Positions 16,770 through 25,892 of a stretch of DNA of 48,404 bases are shown in pieces. How positions within the stretch are numbered: position 1 is the stretch's first letter; every line of letters starts with the position of its first letter. The notes beneath the pieces are model-generated. The model was not told the origin of the DNA, did not search any database, and saw nothing but the letters and a program-made list of their open reading frames with translations. This DNA comes from JAVBLY01 sp031553035 (GTDB lineage Bacteria; Bacillota; Clostridia; Peptostreptococcales; Anaerovoracaceae), in contig JAVBLY010000011.1 in the NCBI GenBank assembly GCA_031553035.1, forward strand, positions 1-48,404, read 5' to 3'. The position numbers and the translations under genes were made by a program.

Positions 16770-17126
16770 CTAATCTTCTATGAGGCTTCCGACTGATTCC
16801 GGTGCGACCTCTTCTTCATCATCTTCTATTCCCAGTTCTTCCATCATTTCCTTGACTTCGGTTTCACCGTCCATCATAAGTTCGGCAAGTTCAGGGTCCA
16901 GATATCTCATCAGTCTGTAAAGCTCTCCACAATGTTGTTTTTCCTCGTCACGGATGTCCATAAGTACTTTTTTTACCAGCGGATCCTCTGTTGCAAGTGC
17001 ATGAGCTTCATAGAGGAAGATGGCTTCCAGTTCTCCTGCGATGTCCAGCCTTAGAGCCTGGATCAGTTCTGGTTTGCTGATTTTTCTGTCTACATTCCCT
17101 GCAAACGGGTTAGCAAAACTTGGCAT
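16770..17126 (-). CDS. Encapsulated ferritin-like cargo protein (demi-ferritin)
   Basis: 118 residues. A two-helix ferritin-like segment carries GELEAIFLYEAHA and DIRDEEKQH, the Glu and E-x-x-H ligands of a di-iron ferroxidase site formed on dimerisation. After a flexible acidic linker the C-terminus ends ESVGSLIED, which resembles encapsulin cargo-loading peptides of the TVGSL type. I choose the internal ATG (17126) because AAAGGAG lies just upstream, although the frame is open to 17153. It is first in a two-gene operon with the shell gene. It should oxidise Fe2+ for mineral storage inside the shell. Confidence 0.88.
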   Translation of the reverse strand: MPSFANPFAGNVDRKISKPELIQALRLDIAGELEAIFLYEAHALATEDPLVKKVLMDIRDEEKQHCGELYRLMRYLDPELAELMMDGETEVKEMMEELGIEDDEEEVAPESVGSLIED

Positions 17127-17288
17127 AATAATTACTCCTTTCATATTTCGCATGATGCATTATTGTTGAATTTTAAACGAATTCGAGGGATCAGGTAGCA
17201 CTGGCTTACCGTATCCTCTCCTTCTGTACATGTCTCATACCCACTTATCCGTAAATTACTCAAAAAGTACATATTATAAATAACAAAA
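17127..17288 (-). promoter_or_regulatory. Leader region of the encapsulin operon
   Basis: The 5' region holds a TATAAT on the minus strand near 17274-17279 without a clear -35. It also has a two-part hairpin (GGAT/ATCC around GGTA/TACC, about 17191-17218). No Fur-like box is obvious here. The hairpin could be a leader structure, but the evidence is thin. Confidence 0.3.
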
Positions 17289-17308
17289 GAAAGCCCGTAT
17301 GAGCTTTC
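17289..17308 (-). terminator. Terminator after the DUF1846 gene
   Basis: GAAAGCCC and GAGCTTTC form an 8-bp stem (with two G/U-type pairs in the minus-strand RNA) and a 4-nt loop, followed on the minus strand by TTTTGTT. Confidence 0.6.
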
Positions 17309-17338
17309 CATGATAAATATTATTCAGCAGTCATTTGC

Positions 17339-18850
17339 TTAATTAAGATACAGGTTGGTTGTTATATACTCAGGTTCGCTTGTTGCATCGATGCCGAGAG
17401 AGCGAAGGGTTTCCTCGTCTCTGCTGCTCAATATGGCTGTACAGTGTGCGGGACAATTCTTCACTTGCTCCAGTTTTTCGATTGCGACCTGGGCAGTTGG
17501 ATTGGTCGTTGCCGAAATCATCAGGGCGCTCAGTATCTCTTCACAGTTCAGACTTGATCTGTCCATGAACAGGACTTCTGATTTTAGCTTCTGAAGTGTT
17601 TCAAGAACATTCGGAGATATGAGATGTATCTCGTCAGAAAGTCCCGCAAGCTTCTTTATTGCATTGAGAACCGCAGCGGCTGACGCCACCATTCGCCTTG
17701 AACTCCTGCCGGTTATGATTTCTCCGTCCGGCATTTCAAGTGCCATGACGACAACATTTGAGAATTTGTCATCCAGTGACTTTTTATATTCGGCATAGTC
17801 CTTTGCCGCCTGGACGACTTTACGATCGGAAACTTTAAGGTCCATGTCATCCATGAGAAGTTTGGCTCGGGAGAGAGAGTCTTCATTGATTTTGCCCTTT
17901 TTGAAATCGCATCTGGCGATGAGATATCTTCGAATTATCTCCATGGAAGCAGCTTCTCTTACCACTTCATCATTGATGATCCCGAATCCCGCACGGTTGA
18001 CTCCCATATCTGTGGGAGACTGATATTCGGAGGCACTTCCGGTGATCCTTTCAATTATTCTTTTTATCACAGGGAAAACTTCCAGATCCCGGTTGTAGTT
18101 GACTGTAGTTTTCCCGTAAGCATCGAGGTGGAAGTTGTCTATCATATTGACATCTCTAAGGTCCGCTGTTGCAGCTTCATATGCCACATTGACAGGATGC
18201 TTCAGGGGGAGGTTCCAAATGGGAAATGTTTCGAATTTTGCGTATCTGACCTTCATCCCCAGTTTATAGTCGTGGTAAAGCTGGGAAAGACACGTTGCCA
18301 GTTTGCCTGATCCGCCTCCGGGACCTGTGACCACAACCAGAGGTTTAGTGACTTCTATTCGCGGGTTGGCACCATATCCGTTATCGCTTACTATCATGTC
18401 CACGTCGGTGGGGTAGCCCTTTGTGAAAAAATGCTTGTATGTTTTTATTCCGTTTCGTTCGAGACGGTTGATGAACATGTTTACTGACGGCTGGTCTGTA
18501 TACCTTGTGACCACTACGCTGTTTATGGTAAGGTCATACTTTCTAAATGTGTCTATAAGGCGTAATACTTCCAGGTCATACGTGATGCCGAAATCCTGTC
18601 TTGTCTTGTTAGTCGTTATGTCTCCGGCATAGATACAGATGATTATTTCAGCCTGATCCTTCATTTTCTGAAGAAGTTTTACTTTTGCGTTTTCATCAAA
18701 GCCAGGCAGTACTCTCATTGCGTGTTTATCGTGTACCAGTTTCCCTCCGAACTCCAGATACAGCCTCTCGCTGTCACCTTCGTTTATTCTTTCGAGGATA
18801 TATTTTGTCTGCTCTTCTATGTATTTTTCCGGGTCAAAACCGATCTTCAT
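17339..18850 (-). CDS. DUF1846 domain-containing protein
   Basis: 503 residues, the normal length of the DUF1846 family, which is cytosolic and widespread in Firmicutes. The start MKIGFDPEKYIEEQTKYILERI and the nucleotide-binding-like loop VVVTGPGGGSGKLATCLSQLYHD (residues about 171-193) are typical, as are the long conserved segments around GINDEVVREAASMEIIRRY. No enzymatic reaction has been established. Structural resemblance to P-loop proteins is suggested by the Gly-rich loop. A good ribosome binding site (GAGGTGAG) precedes the ATG. It is a single-gene unit divergent from the purine genes. Confidence 0.85.
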   Translation of the reverse strand: MKIGFDPEKYIEEQTKYILERINEGDSERLYLEFGGKLVHDKHAMRVLPGFDENAKVKLLQKMKDQAEIIICIYAGDITTNKTRQDFGITYDLEVLRLIDTFRKYDLTINSVVVTRYTDQPSVNMFINRLERNGIKTYKHFFTKGYPTDVDMIVSDNGYGANPRIEVTKPLVVVTGPGGGSGKLATCLSQLYHDYKLGMKVRYAKFETFPIWNLPLKHPVNVAYEAATADLRDVNMIDNFHLDAYGKTTVNYNRDLEVFPVIKRIIERITGSASEYQSPTDMGVNRAGFGIINDEVVREAASMEIIRRYLIARCDFKKGKINEDSLSRAKLLMDDMDLKVSDRKVVQAAKDYAEYKKSLDDKFSNVVVMALEMPDGEIITGRSSRRMVASAAAVLNAIKKLAGLSDEIHLISPNVLETLQKLKSEVLFMDRSSLNCEEILSALMISATTNPTAQVAIEKLEQVKNCPAHCTAILSSRDEETLRSLGIDATSEPEYITTNLYLN

Positions 18851-18939
18851 TGCTCACCTCATGCTTTTTAATTTTTTGCTGATACTGTCTCCATGTAAAC
18901 CATTATACTATGCAGTGGATAACGATTAAATAGATAAAC

Positions 18940-18967
18940 ACAAAAAGAAAATGTTTTTTCTTTTTGT
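18940..18967. terminator. A/T-rich perfect hairpin between DUF1846 and purL
   Basis: ACAAAAAGAAAA (18940-18951) and TTTTCTTTTTGT (18956-18967) form a perfect 12-bp stem with a 4-nt loop. It is almost free of G/C, so it would be a weak terminator. A regulatory role in the purL leader or simple A/T drift are alternatives. Confidence 0.4.
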
Positions 18968-19006
18968 TGGCGGAATCATACGAAGTGTCTTTGCTTCCCT
19001 GGAAAC

Positions 19007-19138
19007 GTTCGTGTTTTTTGTTCAACTTTCTCCCGAATCCCGTTGAATGGCAGACAGAAATTTGATAATATAGTAGAGTAATCAATTATGTTGAGTAAAT
19101 ACACGAACAATAAATATAAACATTGCACTTAACGTTCG
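19007..19138 (+). promoter_or_regulatory. purL promoter with PurBox-like motifs
   Basis: TTGAAT (19043-19048), a 17-bp spacer and TAATAT (19066-19071) form the likely promoter. Three CGAAC cores occur around it: CGAAC at 19104-19108 and, on the opposite strand, GTTCG at 19007-19011 and 19134-19138. The contexts (ACACGAACAAT, ACACGAACGTT) resemble the Bacillus PurR box AWWWCCGAACWWT with two mismatches. The last two are oppositely oriented and about 30 bp apart. Repression by a PurR-like protein is inferred. Confidence 0.45.
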
Positions 19139-19151
19139 AAATGAGGAGCTT

Positions 19152-22100
19152 ATGATTAGAAGAATATTTGTTGAGAAAAAAGAAGGATTTGACGTTGAGG
19201 CTCAGAGCCTGCGAGGAGAACTGACAACTAATCTCGGTATGGATATGATCACCAAAGTCAGGATCTTAAATCGTTATGATATTGAGAATATAGACGACAA
19301 GCTGTACCGGCTGGCAAAGACCAATATTTTTTCTGAGCCAAATCTGGATAATATATATGAGGAAAGTGAAATCGACCTTCCGAAGAAGAATTCATTCGGT
19401 TATGAATATTTGCCGGGACAGTATGATCAAAGGTCTGATTCGGCAGTACAGTGCATCAAACTTCTCGATCCTGAAGCAGACCCCCAGGTCAAGTACTCAA
19501 GGATCGTGATCATAGAGGGCAAGATGTCGTCAAGGCATATGGAAGAAATCAAATCATACATGATAAACCCCGTGGACTCGAAAGAAGCCGATCTGGAAAA
19601 GCCGAAGACCCTCAAGATGGACCTCCGGGAGCCGGATGATGTGGAGAGGATCGATGGATTTAAAGATATGCCCGAGTACAGCCTGGAAAAATATCGGGAA
19701 GCCATGGGTTTTGCCATGAATACTGCGGACTTCAAATTCGTTCAGAACTATTTTGCGGAGGAGGAGAAGAGAAATCCATCGATAACAGAGCTGAAAGTCA
19801 TCGACACATACTGGTCTGATCATTGCCGCCATACCACATTCATGACAGAGCTGGATAAGATCGAATTCAGTGAAGGCACATATGCAGATCTTATAAAAGG
19901 CACATATGACGAATATCTGGAGCTGAGAAAAAAGGTCTACGGAGCCAGGGAAAAAGACAGAAGTATCACCCTCATGGATCTTGCCACTATAGGCGCAAAA
20001 TATTTAAAAAAGGCAGGCAAGCTTAACGATCTGGATGAATCGGATGAAATAAACGCATGCAGTATCAAGATAAAGGCCGACATAAACGGCAAGGATGAAG
20101 ACTGGCTTCTCATGTTCAAAAACGAGACTCATAATCATCCCACAGAGATCGAACCATTCGGCGGTGCGGCAACCTGTCTGGGGGGAGCAATCCGAGATCC
20201 GCTGTCCGGCAGAGTTTATGTATATCAGGCTATGAGAGTAACAGGATCCGGCGATCCCAGAGCTACAGTCGAAGATACGCTGCCCGGCAAACTGCCACAA
20301 TTCAAGATCACCAAGGATGCGGCAAAAGGATACAGCTCATACGGTAATCAGATCGGTCTTGCTACAGGGCAGGTAGACGAGTTATATGATGAAGGATATA
20401 TAGCAAAGAGAATGGAAGTCGGTGCCGTGGTCGGTGCCGCTCCGGCATCCCATGTAAAGAGGCAGAAACCGAAAAAAGGTGATGTTATTCTCCTGGTCGG
20501 GGGAAGAACGGGGCGTGACGGAATCGGCGGTGCAACAGGGTCTTCAAAGGAACATGATGAAGAGTCGGTTCTCACAGCCGGAGCTGAAGTCCAAAAGGGA
20601 AATCCTCCCATAGAACGAAATATCCAGAGACTTTTCAGAAGAAAAGAAGCCGCAGTTTTGATAAAGAAATGCAATGACTTCGGTGCAGGCGGAGTTTCAG
20701 TAGCCATCGGAGAGCTGGCGGACAGCATAGATGTGAATCTGGATAACGTTCCGAAAAAATACGAAGGTCTCGACGGTACCGAGCTGGCCATTTCCGAATC
20801 CCAGGAAAGAATGGCTGTGGTTGTGGATTCCAAAAATGTGAAAAAATTCATCAAATATGCGGATGAAGAAAATCTCGAGACCACTGCCGTTGCCAAAGTA
20901 ACTAATACCGGAAGGTTCAGGATGTACTGGAGAGACGACCTGATTCTGGATATCAGCAGAGATTTTCTCGATACCAACGGAGTCACTCAGAAGAGAAACA
21001 TCAAGGTCAAAGACGACAAAGCTATTGGCATGATATATGACGACTGCATCAAAGCAGTCACTGCCCATGTTGAGGATCTTAACTGCGCCAGCAAGAAAGG
21101 TCTGATAGACAGCTTTGACAGCACCATCGGCACAGGAACAATACTCATGCCGCTTGGAGGAAGATATCAGCTGACTCCGGCACCGGGTATGGCATCTAAG
21201 CTGCCGGTGACCAAAGGCGATACCAACACGGCAAGTCTTATGGCATACGGTTTCGATCCAAAGATATCCAAGGTGAGCCCGTATCACGGAGCCATGTTTG
21301 CAGTCATAGATTCAGTTACTAAGATCGTTGCCATGGGCGGTGAATACAAAAATGTTCGTTTGTCGTTCCAGGAATATTTTGAAAAACTGGGTGAGGATCC
21401 TTTAAAATGGGGCAAGCCTTTTTCCGCTCTGCTGGGCGCGCTCAAAGCACAGATGGAACTTAAGATCCCCGCAATAGGAGGAAAGGACAGCATGTCCGGG
21501 ACTTTCAAAGATATAAGCGTTCCTCCCAGCCTGCTTTCTTTTGCAATTACGACCACTGATGCGGACAGGATCATCTCTCCCGAGATCAAGCAGTCAGGAA
21601 GCTCTCTGGTTCATGTTTATGCAGAGGAAGATGAAAACAAGATAATTAATTTCAAGCAGTATAAAAAGAACATGGATCGAATCGCTAAGCTTATAAAACA
21701 GAAGAAGATACTTTCTGCAAATACCATCGGCAGAGGGGGGACATTCATCTCTGTAGTCAAAATGGCTGTTGGAAACAAGTTCGGTGCAAGTCTGGATTAC
21801 ATAACCGAGACAGAGCTCCACGAGCCGGAATACGGCGGGCTGATTCTTGAGATAAACAGAAATGAAGATCCTGCCGTGCTATTTAAAGGTCTTAATTATC
21901 ATCTGATAGGCAGGACTACAAAGAGGGCTGAAATTGCCGTCGACATAATCGACAATGAAGGTGAACCTACCGGCACTAAGCTGGGCATAGATCTCGATGA
22001 GATCATAAAAAAATGGGAAGAGCCTCTTGAGAAAATATTCCCCACCAGAACCGGAGATTTAAGAACAGAACCTCTGGAAGAATTTGAATACAAAAAGTTA

Positions 22101-22928
22101 AACAGGAATGCGCCAAGGATCAAGGCATCTAAACCAAAGGTCTTCATCCCCGTTTTCCCGGGAACAAATTGTGAAGTGGATTCCAAAAGAGCATTTGAAA
22201 AGGCAGGAGCAAAGGTGAATCTTTTCAACCTGCGAAATTTGAGCTCAAAGCAGTTAAGCGATTCCATTCCTGAAATGGCCAGACAGATAAAAGAAAGTCA
22301 GATGATAATGATTCCCGGAGGTTTTTCCGGCGGCGACGAGCCTGACGGATCTGCCAAGTTTATCACAGCGGTTTTCCGAAACAGCTATATAAATGAAGCA
22401 GTAACAGAACTTCTGGATAAAAGAGACGGACTGATGCTTGGTGTTTGCAACGGATTTCAGGCGCTGATCAAATTAGGTCTTGTTCCATACGGCAAGATCA
22501 CCGAGCCGTCTCCCGATGCCCCCACACTCACCAATAACGAGATAGGACGGCACATATCAACAATGTGCAGGACCAAGGTGGTTTCAAGATTGTCACCTTG
22601 GCTGAGGCAGGTCGAGCTGGGCGATGTCCATACAATACCCATGTCCCACGGCGAAGGCAGGTTTGTGGCAGGTCAGGAAGTTCTCGATGAGCTCATAGCC
22701 AACGGACAGATCGCTACGAGATATGTGGACAGGGAAAAGCATCCCACTCAGGACATCAGATTCAACCCTAACGGATCGGTTCTTGCCATTGAAGGAATCA
22801 CTTCTCCTGACGGACGCGTGTTCGGTAAGATGGGACACTCCGAAAGGGTCGGGGCGAATCTGTACAAAAATGTCCGGGGAGTTTACGATCAGAAGATATT
22901 CGAATCAGGTGTAGATTATTTTAAATAA
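19152..22928 (+). CDS. purL: Phosphoribosylformylglycinamidine synthase, single-chain
   Basis: 1258 residues catalysing FGAR + ATP + Gln to FGAM, the fourth step of purine synthesis. A PurS-like N-terminal part is followed by two AIRS-type synthetase halves (FKNETHNHPTEIEPFGGAATC near 322) and a C-terminal class I glutaminase. The nucleophile Cys1099 lies in GVCNGFQAL, with His1166/Glu1168 in SHGEGRF. The glutaminase is fused, whereas Bacillus uses separate PurS, PurQ and PurL. The size agrees with the large PurL form. GAGGAG precedes the ATG. It is the first gene of the purine cluster. Confidence 0.96.
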   Translation: MIRRIFVEKKEGFDVEAQSLRGELTTNLGMDMITKVRILNRYDIENIDDKLYRLAKTNIFSEPNLDNIYEESEIDLPKKNSFGYEYLPGQYDQRSDSAVQCIKLLDPEADPQVKYSRIVIIEGKMSSRHMEEIKSYMINPVDSKEADLEKPKTLKMDLREPDDVERIDGFKDMPEYSLEKYREAMGFAMNTADFKFVQNYFAEEEKRNPSITELKVIDTYWSDHCRHTTFMTELDKIEFSEGTYADLIKGTYDEYLELRKKVYGAREKDRSITLMDLATIGAKYLKKAGKLNDLDESDEINACSIKIKADINGKDEDWLLMFKNETHNHPTEIEPFGGAATCLGGAIRDPLSGRVYVYQAMRVTGSGDPRATVEDTLPGKLPQFKITKDAAKGYSSYGNQIGLATGQVDELYDEGYIAKRMEVGAVVGAAPASHVKRQKPKKGDVILLVGGRTGRDGIGGATGSSKEHDEESVLTAGAEVQKGNPPIERNIQRLFRRKEAAVLIKKCNDFGAGGVSVAIGELADSIDVNLDNVPKKYEGLDGTELAISESQERMAVVVDSKNVKKFIKYADEENLETTAVAKVTNTGRFRMYWRDDLILDISRDFLDTNGVTQKRNIKVKDDKAIGMIYDDCIKAVTAHVEDLNCASKKGLIDSFDSTIGTGTILMPLGGRYQLTPAPGMASKLPVTKGDTNTASLMAYGFDPKISKVSPYHGAMFAVIDSVTKIVAMGGEYKNVRLSFQEYFEKLGEDPLKWGKPFSALLGALKAQMELKIPAIGGKDSMSGTFKDISVPPSLLSFAITTTDADRIISPEIKQSGSSLVHVYAEEDENKIINFKQYKKNMDRIAKLIKQKKILSANTIGRGGTFISVVKMAVGNKFGASLDYITETELHEPEYGGLILEINRNEDPAVLFKGLNYHLIGRTTKRAEIAVDIIDNEGEPTGTKLGIDLDEIIKKWEEPLEKIFPTRTGDLRTEPLEEFEYKKLNRNAPRIKASKPKVFIPVFPGTNCEVDSKRAFEKAGAKVNLFNLRNLSSKQLSDSIPEMARQIKESQMIMIPGGFSGGDEPDGSAKFITAVFRNSYINEAVTELLDKRDGLMLGVCNGFQALIKLGLVPYGKITEPSPDAPTLTNNEIGRHISTMCRTKVVSRLSPWLRQVELGDVHTIPMSHGEGRFVAGQEVLDELIANGQIATRYVDREKHPTQDIRFNPNGSVLAIEGITSPDGRVFGKMGHSERVGANLYKNVRGVYDQKIFESGVDYFK

Positions 22929-22946
22929 ATAGGAAGGAACGATCAA

Positions 22947-23432
22947 ATGAAAGTAGCAATACTAATGGGAAGCAAATCAGATTATCCTCTGGTTGAAAAA
23001 ACTGAAAACATAATAAAGGCATTCGGAGTGGAGTTTGAAACCAGGATCATATCGGCACACAGAACCCCGAGAGCGGCTGAAGAATTTGCTACTACCGCAG
23101 AAGCAAAAGGATTCGAAGTTATCATATGCGCCGCAGGAAAGGCAGCACATCTTGCAGGAGTCATCGCCGGGTTATCGCCGCTGCCGGTCATCGGCCTCCC
23201 TATAAAAGCATCGGCACTTGAAGGAATGGATGCGCTTTTAGCTACAGTACAAATGCCGAAGGGTGTTCCTGTTGCAACCGTAGCAATAGACGGAGCTGAA
23301 AATGCCGGTATTCTGGCTGTTCAGATCCTGTCGGTCAAATACCCTGAACTGAGGCAGTCCATGAAGCTATACAAAGAAAACATGGAACAGGAAGTGATCA
23401 CAGCGGATCTTGAATTTTCACAGAAATTATAA
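22947..23432 (+). CDS. purE: N5-carboxyaminoimidazole ribonucleotide mutase (class I PurE)
   Basis: 161 residues. The N-terminal GSKSDYP and SAHRTPRAAEEF motifs bind the ribonucleotide and carry the catalytic His, and the Gly-rich GKAAHLAGVIAG loop follows. It interconverts CAIR and N5-CAIR or AIR. No purK is seen in this window, so AIR carboxylation may rely on purK elsewhere or on a direct class of PurE. It sits 18 bp after purL with AGGAAGG upstream. Confidence 0.95.
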   Translation: MKVAILMGSKSDYPLVEKTENIIKAFGVEFETRIISAHRTPRAAEEFATTAEAKGFEVIICAAGKAAHLAGVIAGLSPLPVIGLPIKASALEGMDALLATVQMPKGVPVATVAIDGAENAGILAVQILSVKYPELRQSMKLYKENMEQEVITADLEFSQKL

Positions 23433-23478
23433 ATAGGGCAAGGCATACCCGCAAGGGGTACAGGCAGGGGGAATAGAA

Positions 23479-24186
23479 TTGGAAAGAGTAAAAGAATTAT
23501 ACGAAGGAAAGGCTAAGAAAGTATATACAACCAAAGATCCAAATTTATACATCGTTTCATATAAGGATGATGCCACAGCATTCAACGGGGAGAAAAAAGG
23601 GCAGATCGCCGGTAAAGGTGTCATCAACAACACAATGTCCAATATCATATTTGGTCTTCTGGAAAAAGAAGGTGTTTCCACCCATTTTGTGGAGCAACTG
23701 TGCGACAGGGATACGGTGGTAAAAGCAGTAAAGATAATACCGCTTGAAGTCATCATAAGAAATACCGCGGCAGGATCTTTTTCAAAACGATATGGAGTTG
23801 GCGAGGGAACAGAGCTTGCAAAGCCGACCATAGAATTTTCATATAAAAGAGACGATTTGGGTGATCCTCTCATAAACGATGATCACATATTGGCGCTGAA
23901 ACTTGCCACTGAAGATGAACTTAAAACAATAAGGAAATATTCATTTAAGATAAATGACGTCATAAAGAGATTTTTTGCCGACCGGGGGCTTACGCTCATC
24001 GACTTTAAAATCGAATATGGGAAGACCAACGACGGGGAAATAATCCTGGCCGATGAGATATCTCCCGACACATGCAGGTTATGGGATACGAAGACAAATG
24101 AAAAAATGGACAAAGACAGATTCAGAAGAGATCTGGGCAAACTTGAAGAAACATACAAGGAAGTGCTCGATCGTGTGAAGGAGTAG
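23479..24186 (+). CDS. purC: SAICAR synthetase
   Basis: 235 residues joining CAIR and aspartate with ATP to make SAICAR. Diagnostic segments are YEGKAKKVY near the N-terminus, EVIIRNTAAGSFSKR and ADEISPDTCRLWD. The start is TTG, supported by AGGGGGAATAGAA just upstream and by the family N-terminus. The preceding 46-nt gap holds a small repeat-like hairpin (CCGCAAGGGGTACAGG region) but no separate promoter is evident. Confidence 0.95.
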   Translation: MERVKELYEGKAKKVYTTKDPNLYIVSYKDDATAFNGEKKGQIAGKGVINNTMSNIIFGLLEKEGVSTHFVEQLCDRDTVVKAVKIIPLEVIIRNTAAGSFSKRYGVGEGTELAKPTIEFSYKRDDLGDPLINDDHILALKLATEDELKTIRKYSFKINDVIKRFFADRGLTLIDFKIEYGKTNDGEIILADEISPDTCRLWDTKTNEKMDKDRFRRDLGKLEETYKEVLDRVKE

Positions 24187-24221
24187 CTGACGTTTCAGCC
24201 CACGGAGATAAAGGAAAGAAT

Positions 24222-25280
24222 ATGAGTGAAAACAAGGAAAAGATAACCTACAAGGACGCCGGCGTCGATACAAAAGAAGGTGAAAGAGCCGTCAAACTGA
24301 TGAAGGAACATGTCAAAAAGACCTTCGGTCCCCAGGTCCTTACCGGACTTGGCAGTTTCGGCAGTCTGTACAAGCCTGATCTTAAAGGTATAAGCACCCC
24401 TGTCCTGGTCGCAGGAAGCGACGGTGTAGGGACCAAGCTGAAGATAGCTTTTATGACCGACAAACACGACACAGTTGGTCAGGATCTTGTGGCTATGTGC
24501 GTCAATGACGTTTTGTGCCAGGGCGCCCAACCTATGTTTTTTCTTGATTACATCGCAACCGGTAAGGTTGAAGCAGAAAAGATAGCCGATATGGTAAAAG
24601 GTGTGGCTGACGGCTGCATTAAGGGCGGCTGTGCTTTGGTGGGCGGCGAGACAGCTGAAATGCCCGACTTTTATGCTGAAGGCGAATATGACATGGCCGG
24701 TTTCGCAGTAGGTATAGTGGATGAGAAAAAGATTATAGACGGCAGCCAGATCAGGGACGGAGATATAATAATCGGTCTTCCGTCAAGCGGTATCCACAGC
24801 AACGGTTATTCTCTGGTCAGGAAGGTCTTTTTTGACAAAGAAAAAATGAGCGTCAATGACAGCCCTTTGGAATCATATGAAACTCTGGGAGATGCCCTCC
24901 TTGAACCGACAAAGATTTACACTGAGGCAATAACAACACTGCTTAAAATTATCAGACCAAACGGAATGGTCCATGTGACCGGCGGCGGTTTTTACGAAAA
25001 TATACCAAGAGTCATCCCCAAAGGTTTGGGCGTTAAGATCTCAAAGGACTCATGGAAGAGGCCTGAGATTTTTGACGTTCTGCAGAATCTGGGAGACATA
25101 GACGAAAGAGACATGTTCTCCACATTCAATATGGGAATAGGGTACATGATCATTGTGGACCAGGGCGATGTTGACATGGCAATACACCACCTGACCGATG
25201 CAGGAGAGACACCATCTGTCATCGGCGAGGTAAAGGAGATCAGTAAGATAAGCGATCACAGCGGAGTTGATATATGGTAA
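24222..25280 (+). CDS. purM: Phosphoribosylformylglycinamidine cyclo-ligase (AIR synthetase)
   Basis: 352 residues. It begins TYKDAGVDTKEGERAV, the conserved PurM opening, and continues with VAGSDGVGTKLKIA, DLVAMCVNDV and GGETAEMPDFY, the ATP/FGAM-binding signatures. It closes the imidazole ring to form AIR. It overlaps purN by 7 bp, indicating coupled translation. Confidence 0.96.
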   Translation: MSENKEKITYKDAGVDTKEGERAVKLMKEHVKKTFGPQVLTGLGSFGSLYKPDLKGISTPVLVAGSDGVGTKLKIAFMTDKHDTVGQDLVAMCVNDVLCQGAQPMFFLDYIATGKVEAEKIADMVKGVADGCIKGGCALVGGETAEMPDFYAEGEYDMAGFAVGIVDEKKIIDGSQIRDGDIIIGLPSSGIHSNGYSLVRKVFFDKEKMSVNDSPLESYETLGDALLEPTKIYTEAITTLLKIIRPNGMVHVTGGGFYENIPRVIPKGLGVKISKDSWKRPEIFDVLQNLGDIDERDMFSTFNMGIGYMIIVDQGDVDMAIHHLTDAGETPSVIGEVKEISKISDHSGVDIW

Positions 25281-25891
25281 ATATTTCGGTACTGGTATCC
25301 GGCGGGGGCACCAACCTTCAGGCAGTCATCGACGGTATCAGCAGCGGCGAGATAAAAAACGCACGCATTGGTCTGGTACTTTCCTCAAACCCGGATGCAT
25401 ATGCCCTTACGAGAGCCGCAAAAAATGAAATCGATTCTGCCGTTATAGGAAAGCGGACAGAGGAAGATCCGGACAAACGAGCAAGTGCAATGATCGAAGC
25501 ACTTAAAAAAGCAGGCACGGACATCATAGTTCTGGCTGGATATATGAGCATCATTCCCGAATCAATAGTAAAAGAATACGAAAAAAGGATAATCAACATC
25601 CATCCTTCTCTGATCCCCAAGCATTGCGGTAAAGGGTTTTATGGGGAGAAGGTCCATAAGTCAGTGCTGGCATCAGGTGATACTGAAAGCGGAGCCACAG
25701 TTCATTTTGTAGATGAAGGTGTGGACACAGGAGAGATAATAGTACAAAGAAAAGTGGATGTTAAAGAAGGCGATACAGCGGAAACTCTGGCAGAGAGAGT
25801 TCTGAAAGTTGAACATGAGATACTAGTTGAAGCCATTAACAAAGTAATTAAGAAATATAGTAAAGACGAGCAAGAAAGAGTAGGTAATTAA
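25274..25891 (+). CDS. purN: Phosphoribosylglycinamide formyltransferase
   Basis: 205 residues, folate-dependent GAR transformylase. ISVLVSGGGTNLQAVID opens the fold and the formyl-folate/active site segment is INIHPSLIPKHCGKGFYG, with the catalytic Asn-His-Ser set, then TVHFVDEGVDTGEIIVQ. The HCGKGFYGEKVH variant is longer than in E. coli but known from clostridial and plant-like enzymes. It overlaps the purM end. Confidence 0.94.
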   Translation: MVNISVLVSGGGTNLQAVIDGISSGEIKNARIGLVLSSNPDAYALTRAAKNEIDSAVIGKRTEEDPDKRASAMIEALKKAGTDIIVLAGYMSIIPESIVKEYEKRIINIHPSLIPKHCGKGFYGEKVHKSVLASGDTESGATVHFVDEGVDTGEIIVQRKVDVKEGDTAETLAERVLKVEHEILVEAINKVIKKYSKDEQERVGN

Positions 25892-25892
25892 A

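Noticed and set aside
18851..19151. Purine (guanine/adenine) riboswitch upstream of purL
   Set aside because: The conserved junction and loop sequences of the purine aptamer are not present. PurBox-like motifs fit better.
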